This document shows positions 34,141 through 46,109 of a stretch of DNA of 64,000 nt, piece after piece (positions within the stretch are counted from its first letter, which is position 1; each line of letters opens with the position of its first letter). Source of the stretch: Ornithodoros turicata. Taxonomy: Eukaryota; Arthropoda; Arachnida; Ixodida; Argasidae. The notes below the pieces were generated by a model that searched no databases, had not been told where the DNA came from, and saw only the letters and a list, made by a program, of their open reading frames with translations. The translations under genes and the position numbers were made by a program. The stretch is from NCBI RefSeq assembly GCF_037126465.1, contig NC_088204.1:15258804-15322803 (forward strand). The letters run 5' to 3'.

Positions 34141-37100
34141 TAAAGAAGAAGAAGACGGGGAAAAAGCGAGACTTTTTGTGAGAAGCTGGATCATGGCCCA
34201 GAAGAATTCCATGAGGAGCAGACACAACTGTAAAGTACATCTCTGGACGGCCTGTACATTCCAACCAATGATGTTTCATCCATTCCTCCAATTTATCAAC
34301 AACAACAACAACAACAACCACAGAAATTACGATGGGATGATGTGATTCACCGCAATTTATCAACCATGCAAGGACAATACATTGCCGTATACGAGACATT
34401 TTCCACAAGATAGACTAACACATGCCCCCTTTCAAATTGGACGGACTTTCACTCTTGAAGACATCAAAATCAATTTCCAGGTTTGTCATTCGCTTCTTCT
34501 GTCTTTTTTTTTTTTTTTCTTCTTCTTCTTTTTAAGTATGAATCGTTGCGTTCGGTTTGTGCAAACACTCGACCGTCCACCCATCCGATCTCTGCAAGCG
34601 TCCAAAGTTAGCCACTCGCTCATCCCGCACACACACACACACACACACGTGATGTTCAGACATCGCGCATTCTACCACAACACTTCACAGGCGATTAAGG
34701 GAGAGAGGAAAAAGATGGAGGAGGATACGTTAAAGGCTCCACATCAGGAAACCCGAAAAAGTCCCCCGGATTCCTATTATATCATAACTACTTCCTCCCA
34801 CTCGAGGAATTCCAAAAGGAAACCGTTTATACAGCAGCCGTAGTGGACAAGCTGAGCAGAAGCCAGCCAATAGCAACGTGCTATTCTGGTCGCACGCAAG
34901 TCAACGGCCGTTCCCCCCTTTCTTTTTAACAAACAAACTCGCCGCCGACGGAACGCACAGCCGTGCGCGTTCCAAGGCATTCCCGCCGCACTTGCCCAAT
35001 GTAGAGGTACTGTAGTGGAGTGCTACACAGTGGATGAGGAGAGTTGTTCCCCCTCTACTCCCGTGACGCTGGGCGTAGGTGGCGCTCCGGACGTTCCTAT
35101 TTCAATCGTCTGCTTCAGGATGGCTGTATTATATACCTTCTCGTTTCATAAACATGCACGCACCACCTCTTTCGCTACCCCTTCCCTCCAGCTCTTCAAC
35201 GCAGCACAGACACGCACATGCGTGGAACGATTCTTCGAAGTGTTTTGTGCGGAAAAGAATGCTTCTGCGCGTCTTATTGTTTGCTCGTCTTCACCTGTCA
35301 GAAAAAATGTAAGCGCATTCCGCAGATGCTCAGCAGCCGGTTCGAACAAATGAAAACCGTAAATGAAGTTGCACGAACTGCGGAAAATATGTGCGTGAAA
35401 TTACGCGCGTCCTTTTTTTTTTTTTTTTTCTCGACAGAATCGTCCCCGACGCTAAGTCATTCGGACGAGTGTGCAAACCAATCATGCGCCGCACTCTTGA
35501 CATCACCGTCGTCACGAGAATTTATGCCATCAAAAGTTCTCTTGGAGAGCTCCAAAAATACGAAAATCTGAAGGTGTGCGAATTGGCCGGGGGAATGGGC
35601 AGGGTTTGAGAGACACTCAATACGGAGATTGCGAGGCGGTTCAGAAGTTGCAGGATTCAGGTAAGCGCGTAGGAGCTCACAATATAGGTTTCGTCCATGA
35701 CTGTGCCGCCTTTCTCGATGCAGTGCTCGTGTCTGGGACCCTATATGATGGTCCCAGAACAACGTGAGCATCACTTTTCCAGCCGACGGTTCTGTTCGAA
35801 ATTTCTCTGGCTTCAGTAGCCGCTTTGTGTATGTGTAGTAATTTATTTATTTATTTATTCAGACTACCCTACATCTCCACTTACTGTGGAATTGCGTAGG
35901 GGAGAGGGAAATACAGCTGATAACAAAAATGTCAATCACTATATCTAGCTAACAGAAACTCAGTGCTTTCTAAGTATCAGAAAGATTCAGTAATAGTGAA
36001 CTCAGCTCTCATCCCCAGTAGCGATACCGGTCAAAACGCTCTCTCCTTCTGTCCCGCGCTGCAGTAACAAGCGTCTCCTAACAAGCGTCAACCCCCCCCC
36101 CCTTTTTTTTTTCTCGCTGTTCAGATCGGGGTACACGTCTTACGGACATCCTCCAATACTTAAGCTCCTCATTGATGATGTGGTATATAGACAAAGCATG
36201 CGCTCAGCTAAATGAGAACGTGTCGTGTCGTCCCTCCTCTGTCCCTTTCCCGGGTTCTAATTTTTCACCATGTACCAGCTGGCCTGCACCCTTGCCCTTC
36301 TGCCATTACAGCTAAAGGACGTCGGCCATTTCTGCCACAGTAATGCGCCCCCGTAGGCGCCAATAAGCCAGTCAGCAACCGCAACTGTCTCAGGTATAAT
36401 GACTCGGTATACTCCCTGTCCTGGACGGGGAGCGTCTGCCGCACTACTCACACCATTCTTGAAGTAGCCCACAGTAGTAAGCCCACACAAAAACACTTGC
36501 CTCGGAGACATACACTGGCCTCTGCCTTGTGATCCAACGGTTTACACTTTCCGCGGTGAGACTCTCGATGGCAGAAAAAAAAAAAAAAAAAAAGAAAGAA
36601 GAAAAAGGCCCGTCTTTTAATGTGTCAGGAGGACAAGAAATAGACGATTTCACAAAATCCCAGTGTTCCTTGCACACGCGTTGCATCCTGGGAGATTACT
36701 AGAATGAACTGTCTTTCACGTTTCGGTTCCGCTGACCTTGAGTCCTCGTGGACAATCGGCCGAGAGAGCAGGAACCCAAACAGCTTGGAGACCTTCTCCT
36801 CCTTTGTTACCAGCAAGTTCCCATAGTTCAAAGCGGCGCTAAGCTCTCTGGGATTTTCTGAAGTAGTCTATTAGGACGACTGCAGGGCGCGAGAGAGCTC
36901 GCAATCTCGCGGGTTAGAAAAGTCCTTTCCTTCGACTACCAGTGACGTCGCCAGTGACGTCATCTTGTCCGACAAATAGTGAGGCGCGCGCGCCTTCTTT
37001 TTCATTTCGTTCTTTTTGGGATTATACTTGTGCCAAGCGTCGCGCGCTGTATAGCAGACGATCCTCAGCAGCCAATGAAAGTGCTCGGATGATCTGTCGT

Positions 37101-37639
37101 CATAACACGCCAGAGGGAGCAGGGAGAGATATCCGCCGCTGCGTGTGTGCGCTGCTCTTGTAAACCGATTTTCTCAGGACATGCGCGCTTTACAGATAAA
37201 ATGTTCTGCGTGACAGTTCCAATGTGTGCACAGAACAATATATGTTCCAAATGCCCTCCATGCCCCTTTAATGGTCTCCCCACGCCGCTTTGGGACAGGA
37301 TGACCAGGTCTATACGGGTGCGCTCGCGCTGCCGTACTTGAGAGAGAGCACTTGAGAGCGTATGTATCGCACGCCATCATTCTGCTCTCTGCTAAGCCTT
37401 CCTTATTCGCACATTTGCAGTTTCCACTTGGATCGCCCTCCCAATTTGCGAATTCTGAGTTCTACTTCTACACATAATGAGTGTCAACTGTGAAGACGAT
37501 GTTCTTACCTATACTTTACTGCGTTTTATCGTGTGCATATATTTCATATCCAGCCTTCTTTTCTGCTTCATTCATTAATTTTATGAAATAACTGATGTCC
37601 CGAGGCTGGAACGACATAGAAGGGACAAACACGTACAAA

Positions 37640-37752
37640 GCCTCAATTTGCCTAAGAAATTAACGATGAAAGATGAAAGTCACTGAAAAGGTTAGCTAGC
37701 TGTAGGACTCGAACCCACATCTTCTGGATTGCCGGTCCAGGGCTCTACCAAT
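37640..37752 (-). mobile_element. tRNA-SINE, head interrupted by a transposon (part 1)
   Basis: Read on the minus strand it has GGTAGAGCCCTGGACCGGCA, ATCCAGAAGATGTGGG, B box GGTTCGAGTCC and a body TAACCTTTTCAGTGACTTTC. The 5' end is missing here and resumes at 38557-38571, after the element 37753-38556. Confidence 0.7.
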
Positions 37753-38556
37753 AGGTGGTTTTCAAGTTGAGAAGTGGCGCTACGCATGCTGGGTCTTCGA
37801 ACTTCCGGTCCGAAATTGCGCTCAATTGGAGCAAAGCAAAACTTCTACCATCTGGCTTAAAAGACAACCAAGATGAGTTTTCCTGGGAATGCCTGCACAC
37901 CAAAGAAGTAAGGTACTGTAACGAATACTTCGCACGTGCTTTTCTTGCGACAAAGATAATATTTCGTGACACGTCGTGCATGTTTCGGTTTCGTTCGGCG
38001 TGCGCTTCAAAATCGCAAGCTTTTGCTACGGGAAATGTTCTGTTACAGTGCGGTCAATTTGACGCTTCAAATAACAAAGATAACAGGCAACATTTCAGAT
38101 ATGGCGCAACAAAATGTGCAGGCAGTATTTTACGGTGCAATCTTCGGCACTCTGACGATAGTACGCATGTGATCGTTTTCTTTTAGTCTGGGAAGAAGCT
38201 GTGGCTTTAGTAATATTCTATTCACATTATGAGTTGATAATCTTATCACAGCCACGCACAATTTAACGTGATAAGTACACAGCACGACATTTGGTGACAA
38301 GTGCCTACACCCCTTAGTTCAATTTTCGCTTACGTTGACAACATTTTTCCAAAGGCGCAGGATCCAAGGGTATGCGATACATTATATGTCCATTTTCCGC
38401 AGAATTAGTGCGTTTACGCCCGTAACATTAGCTTATTTTAGGTTGAAAATCGCACTTACTCTATAAGACTCCAGCAGAACTTCGGACCGGAAGAGTAAAT
38501 CCACGTGACATTGCAACTTCCCTTACGTCATTTTGACAGGAAGTTGCAAACCACCC
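37753..38556. mobile_element. 804-bp DNA transposon inserted in a tRNA-SINE
   Basis: The left end is AGGTGGTTTTCAAGTTGAGA and the inverted right end is GGGTGGTTTGCAACTTCC. Removing it restores CTACCAATTGAGC of the SINE with an apparent 2-bp (AT) duplication. It contains a 143-codon plus-strand ORF (37755-38186) with no recognised domain. The superfamily is not assigned. Confidence 0.6.
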
Positions 38557-38675
38557 ATTGAGCTAAGCTAACTTAGCTCAGCTCAATTGGTAGAGCCCTG
38601 GACCGGCAATCCAGAAGATGTGGGTTCGAGTCCTACAGCTAGCTAACCTTTTCAGTGACTTTCATCTTTCATAAT
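38557..38675. mobile_element. SINE 5' end (minus) fused head to head to a second SINE (plus)
   Basis: TTGAGCTAAGCTAA (minus-strand SINE head) runs straight into TTAGCTCAGCTCAATTGGTA then GAGCCCTGGACCGGCAATCC of a plus-strand copy with B box GGTTCGAGTCC and tail TAACCTTTTCAGTGACTTTC. The two copies are near identical over the tRNA part. Confidence 0.7.
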
Positions 38676-38808
38676 TAATTTGACGTTTGCCTGGTGCACC
38701 ACACAAATATAAAACGAAGAACGAACAGTGGCAGGACACCGAAAAACTGTTTAACATATTGACAAGCAAGTATTCGTTATCTGTCGAACCACATACATTC
38801 CACCGGCC

Positions 38809-38831
38809 ATTCCATTCCATTCCATTCCATT
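38809..38831. repeat. (ATTCC)n microsatellite
   Basis: Between four and five ATTCC units. Confidence 0.9.
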
Positions 38832-40410
38832 ATTGAATTTGGCATGGATACAGAAACCAAGGAAGGAGGACTTTTAAGAATATAATGCCGCTTCATTCTC
38901 AGTTTCTCCACCGTTGTAGCCATTTGTTCACTTAGAAAGATTCGCGTGAGACGTCCCTTATATACAACTGAAAGGTAAATTAAGCGCGTTCGAATGGAAA
39001 AGAGATACGGAGGTTAGTACTCATCCTGGGCAGCTGTTCAGACATCCCTAAGGGAAATTCCGCACACAGCAGAGCCATTCGAACACACCACTTCCCAGTC
39101 TCGAGCGTCACATCGGAGATATCACCAGCGATCAGGTGCTGCGGCATCTTCTCGGCCACACCGTCGGTGGATGTAATGTAGTTGTGGCTGCAGTCATCGC
39201 GTTCAACAAGAACAACTGAGTTTATAATGCACGTAGTACCTCAGAGTACGTGTTCAAAACGAAGTAAAAGGCTTCCTTGAACCTGAAAAGGCCAACGCGA
39301 CCGGGGTCTGCTGCTATACTCCGAGACAGCATAAGAGCTACAGTCACAGATGTATATCTCCGCCGGCGGAGAATATAGTTCACACGTTAGGAGCGTGGAA
39401 TACGAGAATATAGCGGCGGGCGCCAGTCAGGCGGAGAAGCCGATTCACGCGCTATGATAAAGCCAACGAGCTTGCTTTAAAAGCATGCAAATATGCTCTA
39501 TAAGTGCGCCGTCTCCGACCAGTGCTTCCGCAACATGAACAGTGTACACGCAACAGTTTCAAAGCATGCGTGCGCACTACGTTGTCACTCGGAAGCGTCA
39601 TGCGCCAGCATAAGCCAATCACAGACTTCTTCAGACTTGTGGGCGGAGTTTGAAGGAGTTAACTTGCCTCGAAGTACAGGAAAAGAAATCAAGCGACGTC
39701 AACACATAGGCAATAAGATGATTTCAAAGAAAAAAATTCTATTAAAAAAATTCTGTCGTACAACAGAGTGCTCTGGCAATCTTGGAAACGATAACGTTAT
39801 AACGACTGTGGAATAGATGGCAAGACTCCGTATTACACCGGGTTTCCTCTCTGTTTACACAACTGATGACATCCCGACACTTACGGTTTGCCCAAACCGA
39901 ATAACACCTCATCTAACGCGCGAAGTGTGGACACTTGGCCCCAACACTCCAGTAAATAGCGACACACAACGCAGTGAAGAAATCTCCGTACCCCGCGGTC
40001 TCACTATATCACCAGCGCTATCACTCTCACGTATTTGTGCACAGAAGGTCTACATCCAAAATAAGAAAAGGGGATATTGCGACACACACTGAAGCACCCC
40101 GCCTGACTATATACGTGAAAAAACGGGGAGGGAAAATGCATGGAAGAAGGGGACAAGCAAGATGTTGACAACCGCTACCTACGAAGAGTTTGCGTTTTCA
40201 ATGGGGCCTTTCCTTTCGATTGTATTGACCGGTGAAGGGTCTCCGTTACAATATATACGGATGTATTTCGAAACCCTAACAAATACTTTCTCTTTGTTTG
40301 TTTGTTTTTGTCTGCTTTTTATTTCTGCTGTCTGATGGAGGCATTTATATGTGAACAAATATTGTTCGTTTTTGCGTCGCACGCCATACAAGGCTAGGTT
40401 GTGAGGCGTG

Positions 40411-40412
<2 letters not shown>

Positions 40413-40441
<29 letters not shown>
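40413..40441. repeat. (ATT)n microsatellite
   Basis: About ten ATT units. Confidence 0.95.
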
Positions 40442-40442
<1 letters not shown>

Positions 40443-41236
40443 GCTCACATCCACGTCAGTCTCAATTACTTCACAAAGCGTGACTCAAATGACTTCGATT
40501 GCAGGGAAGTGATGCAATGAAATCAATCCACTCGTGAAAAGGGCTAATTCTCGTTGTTTAAGTGATGCAAAGATGCAGAGATACAAAAAGGAAGCGATGC
40601 AAATCTCCGTTTTTGAGACCAAACCAATCGCGATGAAGGAGAAGCTGCTTTTTTTTTCTGTCTCTTAGTTGTAGTAATTTTCGCGAATCGCGCGAACATA
40701 ATTTTTCCCGCCAAGTTTTTTTTTTTTTTTTTAATCCTGCGAAATGTTGTTAAATGTACGTATATAGTAAAACAGTAGACATGCTATCTCAGAAAATTTA
40801 TGTATTCGATAGCCTGATCCCTCAATACACTTGCGTCACAACCGCACTCATAATTTTTTTAGGAAATTGAATCTCGCGAGAAATGTGTCCCCCGACGGGG
40901 CAAGCTCAAGAACTCGGTCCGTACATGGTTACATAACTAACATTGCAGTAAAACCTCGAGAAGATTGTGCCAAATTTCACTGACGAAATATGGCGGGAGG
41001 AGGATCAATACGTCGAGTGGATCATTTTCTAACTGTCAATGACACCGTTTGAAAGAGTCACAAATAAAATTCGACTATATTGGCATACGTTCCGTTATAA
41101 TTTTTATTTACCTTCTAAGTCTAATACCATTGCAATCATGCACGGCCTATTTTTAAGCACAGTGGAATACATCGCTGTGGTAGTTATTTGTTGTACAATC
41201 AAATGGTATATACAACACGAACGGTTTCTCCATAAA

Positions 41237-41266
41237 GTTGTTGTTGTTGTTGTTGTTGTTGTTGTT
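41237..41266. repeat. (GTT)n microsatellite
   Basis: Ten GTT units. Confidence 0.95.
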
Positions 41267-41670
41267 CTATTCTCTGGCACATATCGCAAAGAAATAAATT
41301 TCGTTTGACTGAAACGCGTGGTTCAGCAATATGTAGCAAAACCACCGCGTGCGTGGTGTGCGTGTTTATAACAATGTTACAGCAGGCTCCACTCTGAGTG
41401 TGAGTTTGATTATAGGGGGGAAAAAAAACGGAAGATATTGAATTCGTCACTGACGAATTCTGCTACTCCCACAAAGGAAACGAAATGAATGAAAGGAGAA
41501 AGAAAACTGAAAAACTCCGAAAAATTCCTCATCTCATAAGCGCATCGTGTAATTGCACCCAACAACATGATTTGACTTGACTTGACTTGATTTGAATGTT
41601 GCATAAGAAGGGAACCCGATATAATCTTCGCCGCATATCTGTGGCCTTACTATGCTATATATGTGGCTAG

Positions 41671-42227
41671 CAGACCTCTGGAGTAATTAATTATAAGTAA
41701 CCCAATTAATGCAAATTTTACATGCTCAGTGATTAGTTATTTCAGGGATTACTTTTGATATGTTTACTTGTGTGTGTGTACTTTTGATATGTTTGTATAT
41801 TTGCGATTAATTTGTAATGCACCTGGAGTTACTTTGGAAATTGCTTTGCATGCGAGGCCCCTTTTTATATCGTTACTATGTGGCATATTTAAGGCATTCG
41901 TCAAATTTCTGTGCTTTTGCAGCTTTAGTTCAATATTTCTGATAAACATAAATTTCCAGTCATTCTACTCCACCAGTCGTTTCTTTTTGTCCTTTTATTA
42001 AACTTTACACATTTACACTTTAACTATAACATTTACATTTAACTTTACACAAACATTATTTGCACTGAGTTCATCAGGAAAGAATGTATACATTTAAACT
42101 ATGTATTCAAATGAATGTAACTTCGTGTAGCTCAATTATTTTCCAGAGCAACTGAGGTGTAATTAAATTACAATTGTGGTGTTGTAATTGCAAGTGTAGT
42201 TTGAATGAAGTAATTTTGACAGGTCTG
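41671..42227. mobile_element. AT-rich hAT-type element
   Basis: The left end CAGACCTCTGGAGTAATTA and the inverted right end CAGACCTGTCAAAATTAC match. The flanks are GTGGCTAG and GTGCCTAG, 7 of 8 alike. The interior has TAATTA/TAATTAC blocks and no ORF of note. Confidence 0.6.
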
Positions 42228-42544
42228 GTGCCTAGCATATACCCGCTGCATGCCACATGACTGCTGTGCTATACTGAACTACTGACAATGAGTAATCCGT
42301 CAAAACCAAAGGCTCTTGTAGCCGTTCTTATGCACAAAATAAACGGATAAGCATTATTAATCCAGTATTATTTATACAGAACTGCGAGCACCTATAATGT
42401 TTGGATGCAAACTCCTGGGAAATCGCCTACACCATGTGCGCAGAAACTACGTTAAATTCGGTCTTCAAGGCTTTCGTATTTCGGTGCGTGTTCATGATTG
42501 AATACGCATATCCGATCTGATGCATATCATGCATATCTTATAAT

Positions 42545-42707
42545 TAGGGTCTAACTTTTAAGGGCCATTTTAAACCCGATTCCTCACAATTATTGCCTCC
42601 CGAATCAGTTGAGGACTAATTAGGGCTAAACCCGATTTGTCCCCGAAGTTCCAACCCCGTACGCTATTTAGCAGCAATTTGTACACATGTCCGATGCGAA
42701 TATTATT

Positions 42708-42761
<54 letters not shown>

Positions 42762-42965
42762 CAATAGAATAATGGTAATAATAACGATATACGGAGCACC
42801 TTTGATGTTACGACGTGTGGTGCTTGTGGCTATAATTCGCGAGGTATATGTTTGATCATTATATGCATATTGACTGTGGGCGGCCTGCTGGACAGAAAGC
42901 TAAAATATAATAACTCGATAACACCCGAATTTAACACCCGAGGCATTTAACCCGAAAAAGGTAAT
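42545..42965. mobile_element. copy of the CGGGTTAAACCCGAT hAT-type family, with internal AAT microsatellite
   Basis: It begins TAGGGTCTAACTTTTAAGGG and contains the family blocks and a long AAT run. It ends ATTTAACCCGAAAAAG, where the next copy starts, so its right terminus is incomplete or overlapped. Confidence 0.6.
42709..42760. repeat. (AAT)n microsatellite
   Basis: About 17 AAT units inside a hAT-type element. Confidence 0.95.
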
Positions 42966-43393
42966 TAAGGTCAGACTTTTTCGTGTTAAACCCGATTATT
43001 CCTCCCCGAATCAGTTTGGGACTAATTCGGGTTAAAACTGATTTCCCGCCAAACTCAAATCACGTTGTATCACGAATCACGTGCCCTGTTTAGCAGCAAT
43101 TTATACGCTCGTCTGATGCAAATATTATTTGGGTGCAACAATTAAACTGTATACGAAGCACATTTGATATGATAAAATATGTGGTACTTGTGACTCTACA
43201 ATGCGCCGGGTATGTATCGTCGACCAACTGCGCAGTAACTGCCGGCGGCTTCCCGGACAGAAAAAAAAAAAAAAGAACTATAACACCCGAATGTACCAGT
43301 AGCAACCGATTTCATCCCGATTTAGAGGTCTAAAAATAGCACCGACACCACGAATACGGGAGAGGCATTTAACCCGAAAAAAGTCAGACCTTA
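42966..43393. mobile_element. copy of the CGGGTTAAACCCGAT hAT-type family
   Basis: The ends are TAAGGTCAGACTTTTTCG and, inverted, TAAGGTCTGACTTTTTTC. The interior matches the preceding copy in the same orientation. The flanks (AAGGTAAT, TGGATAAT) are only partly alike. Confidence 0.65.
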
Positions 43394-43417
43394 TGGATAA
43401 TAGGCCCCACTCCACAT

Positions 43418-43425
43418 TATATATA
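43418..43425 (+). promoter_or_regulatory. TATA box upstream of the 43467 ORF
   Basis: TATATATA is followed by GC-rich sequence and, about 42 bases on, by an ATG in strong context. A start site near 43448-43455 would be expected. The box is a short AT run and could be fortuitous. Confidence 0.25.
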
Positions 43426-43466
43426 CCCCAGCGTGCGCCGCTGTCCCAGCGCAGCATAACAGAACG

Positions 43467-43661
43467 ATGGGACAGCAGACAGAGCCAGCGTCAATGATGG
43501 CGTCGAGGCACGGCGCAGGCGCAGGGAACAACGGGACTCCGAATCAATATCGTCAGTCTGGCTGGGACGTCGCCTTCCCCTCTTCGCGTCTGCGGTCACG
43601 ACCTTCAGGGGGCTTCGACCCGAGGCCGCGCTTTCCCTCAGCACTCTTCGATCCGATGTAG
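43467..43661 (+). CDS. candidate small intronless ORF (unidentified)
   Basis: The ORF has 64 codons beginning MGQQTEPASMMASRHGAGAG, in strong Kozak context (A at -3, G at +4), and ends with TAG at 43659-43661. It is GC-rich inside AT-rich DNA, Arg/Pro/Ser/Gly-rich, without recognisable domains. A TATATATA box (43418-43425) lies about 45 bases upstream and AATAAA (43828-43833) about 170 bases downstream, so a compact transcription unit is possible. It lies directly next to a hAT-type element ending near 43393 and could be transposon-adjacent or chance. An antisense ORF (43417-43644) covers it. Confidence 0.22.
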   Translation: MGQQTEPASMMASRHGAGAGNNGTPNQYRQSGWDVAFPSSRLRSRPSGGFDPRPRFPSALFDPM

Positions 43662-44057
43662 AAAAGCAGAAAGGGACCTATATGGATTACAAGGAGCCAG
43701 ACAAACGCTGCGTTCTGTCCCTTAATGCAACGTTGTATCTTTATTGTCTGTCGCGGAGAAGACTTCAGGTGGCAAATGACGCTGTGCTAAATATATCGGA
43801 AGGGTACGAATAAGTAATTCGAAACAAAATAAATAAGCCATGCAAATAGCTTTCATTCGATCGTTGATAATATTTCTCTTTGTATGGTGCTTGTTTAGAT
43901 TTATCGAGAGTGTACTTGCTTTTTCTTTTTTTTTTTTTCCTTATTCGCCCAATACCCTGCGTGCTCCTCCCGTGTAACGCCCTCTCAATGGACTTTTATG
44001 AGTATATAACTTGATTGATTTCATGATTCATTAAAAATGTAGACAATTCATATACAT

Positions 44058-44090
44058 TATAAAATTTCGCGACGAGTTATTGTCTCATTG
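44058..44090 (+). promoter_or_regulatory. core promoter: TATA box plus initiator
   Basis: TATAAAA occupies 44058-44064 and TCATTG, an arthropod-type initiator, occupies 44085-44090. This puts the likely +1 A at 44087, 29 bases after the first T of the TATA box. The ATG of the downstream ORF follows at +21. The spacing is what arthropod core promoters show, which makes it stronger than an isolated TATA match in AT-rich DNA. Confidence 0.4.
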
Positions 44091-44107
44091 TCGGCGGGTT
44101 TCGAGAG

Positions 44108-44506
44108 ATGACGAACACACCAATACTTTTTCTCTCTGTGTGTGTTCTTGTCGAATTAAATTCGAAAGTCGATCTTCCAATCGTTAGGCAACAGGTGCTG
44201 CAAGAATGTATTACAGGGGTGTCAATGTCCATTCGTATGAATGTTGATAGTGATGATATGAAAGTGATAGAAAATGATATGAAAATAAAGCAGCCTACGA
44301 GGAACACCATCGGCAAGTATATGTATGCCTACGATTTACAGTTACATAACGCTTCTGCCAGATACTTAACAGAGCAGCTATCACAAAGTTATGCATCGGC
44401 CTCACACTCGCTCTCAATAAATCATAATATTGGTGTGACTATACGTGAGAGTGTGTGTATTTCCAATTTTGGGATGGACTCCTATACGAGGTGGTCTTCG
44501 TACTGA
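44108..44506 (+). CDS. candidate secreted-protein gene, first exon (unidentified)
   Basis: The ORF starts MTNTPILFLSVCVLVELNS: a short polar start, a hydrophobic core (ILFLSVCVLV) and a small-residue c-region, as in a signal peptide. The remainder is a balanced, non-repetitive sequence with an N-glycosylation site in HNAS and runs to a TGA at 44504-44506. The start is supported by the core promoter at 44058-44090: TATAAAA, an initiator 29 bp on, and an ATG 21 bp after that. A textbook donor CAG/GTGAGT lies at 44579/44580 in another frame, so the gene probably has an internal intron before 44506. No family was recognised. The size and architecture would suit a small secreted (for example salivary) protein, but that is a guess. 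Confidence 0.35.
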   Translation: MTNTPILFLSVCVLVELNSKVDLPIVRQQVLQECITGVSMSIRMNVDSDDMKVIENDMKIKQPTRNTIGKYMYAYDLQLHNASARYLTEQLSQSYASASHSLSINHNIGVTIRESVCISNFGMDSYTRWSSY

Positions 44507-44579
44507 CCAATGCTACTTCCCGTACTACCTCATGCCCGCGAATGCTAGAGGCCGGCGGCGTCTGCTTCCAAGATACAGG

Positions 44580-46109
44580 TGAGTGCACTTGGCGGCATCA
44601 AGAAAGTGGCACACCTGGCTCCAAAGGACCGCCCCGGTTAGTCGAATGCAGACGACAGCCAATTACGGCACACCATTGCATGGTTTGGCAGACGACGACT
44701 CGGCCGTAATTTCTACGTACAATTTTCTAAAATGTAAGGTGTGTGCGGTATTCGTGGAAAGAAAAGTTTTGTTGCGCCTATGTTGTGCAACGAACAACGA
44801 AGCAGCCCTTCGGAGTCAGGGGTGCGTGCGATTTTATGAGGATATACTCTATGAATGTGTGATTCACTTCTAGTCCATACTTCAGGACTGCTCTACACAT
44901 GAGTCCTACTCAAATTAAACTTATGATGCGGCAGGATCAACAAAGAATCCAAGGACTTTTCAAACAAGGCCATATAAGCGGTGCCCGACTGACGTCACGA
45001 CACAAAGAACCAATCACGAGCGCTCATATCCTCCTGAGTGCGGCCACTACGCAACGTTTACTGGCGCGCGCGCTGTTTTGGCATATGAGACGTCGAAGAT
45101 GACAGTCTTGCAATGTTTCGAGAACGCAAACCTGGGCTTCGCTTCGTCTTTAGGGGGGTAGGTGCCTGCGAATCCCCCATTATTACCATGGAAACGACCC
45201 AGGAAATGACCTTTATCGGCAGCGCGCCACGCGGTCGACGTCAGCACTAGCTCGGGCCCCTGGCAACGGCCCTTTCTCGGGCCAGCTGTTCGCAGGCTGT
45301 GTCGCAGCTTCCAAAGCGTCCCTGCCAAGCGACGTGAATCTCGGTCAGGCATATTCCACGTTAAACGATTGCGTGCCAACTATTCGCCAACCCGACTGTT
45401 ACCACGGTCTCGCACATGTGAGACGCCCTGTTATTTCGCATGTGGCATTTAGGCCTACTGCGAATGAATGGATCAATGCTCGCAAGTCTGCAACTTTGCT
45501 GTGTTGTCCGTTCGGTTATTATAAGTTTGTTCCGTAAACAAACGTTACAGTTGCTGTTACGAAAGGAATGTCACATATGAGGTCAGATGGTATAATCACA
45601 CGACTCATCGCCAGGCGTACCTGGGATGAAAGGTAAGTAGACCAACGAATGAATTAATGAAATAAAATGCAGCTTGAGAAAAAACAAAGACCCAGTTCCT
45701 TGCTTGCTTGTCACATAAAATGTAAACATTTTTAGAAACCGGACTGTAGATTTCGAACACTAAAGCGAGAGCCAAAATTACTCTTAACTGCAGCATTAAT
45801 CACTAATTATGCAGATTATGTTTGTAAACCTTCTGTATATATCCATGCAAGGCACAGCTTTTGTATACAAATTTTGTATAACCAAAAATTATCTGCTATT
45901 ATTGTTACCAGTAAATAAACCGACAGTGTACGACGTTTTTATCCCCAGTCTTGCCCGTAAGGAACAAATAAAACACGAGGGCAAAATGGCAAGGGTTACA
46001 AACTTTCGTGCCGGCCACCGGACTGGGCAATTGCGTAACAGCACGTAATATCGCCACACCGAATCTGTCAACGCTTGTAGCAATATATCAAATGACATTC
46101 CAATCTCAC
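44580..46109. other. possible intron of the 44108 gene, otherwise empty
   Basis: It starts with the strong donor GTGAGTGC at 44580. No following exon could be joined with confidence. Confidence 0.35.

Larger units (their letters stand above)
28986..37639. other. repeat-rich stretch, no gene recognised
   Basis: It contains the pieces listed at 30118, 32301, 32448 and 33846, plus several poly-T/poly-A and CA/AAC runs. Long ORFs here (33878-34408, 34382-34843) are built from simple repeats or transposon ends. On this model it would be inside the first PURA intron. Confidence 0.4.
38676..41670. other. no gene recognised
   Basis: The ATTCC and ATT/GTT microsatellites and short ORFs. GC content rises between 39000 and 40150 without a convincing exon. 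Confidence 0.4.

Noticed and set aside
33878..34408. 176-codon minus-strand ORF
   Set aside because: It covers a transposon end and an AAC microsatellite (poly-Val) and has poly-Phe and poly-Pro runs.
37755..38186. 143-codon ORF as a transposase
   Set aside because: Considered for a zinc-finger (THAP-like) transposase, but no CxxC...CxxH spacing or catalytic motif is visible. Left as an unclassified ORF inside the 804-bp element.
38571..38655. functional tRNA gene
   Set aside because: Good A/B-box-like sequence, but the acceptor and D-arm do not fold properly, a mirror copy is present and the tail sequence is shared with it. It is a tRNA-derived SINE.
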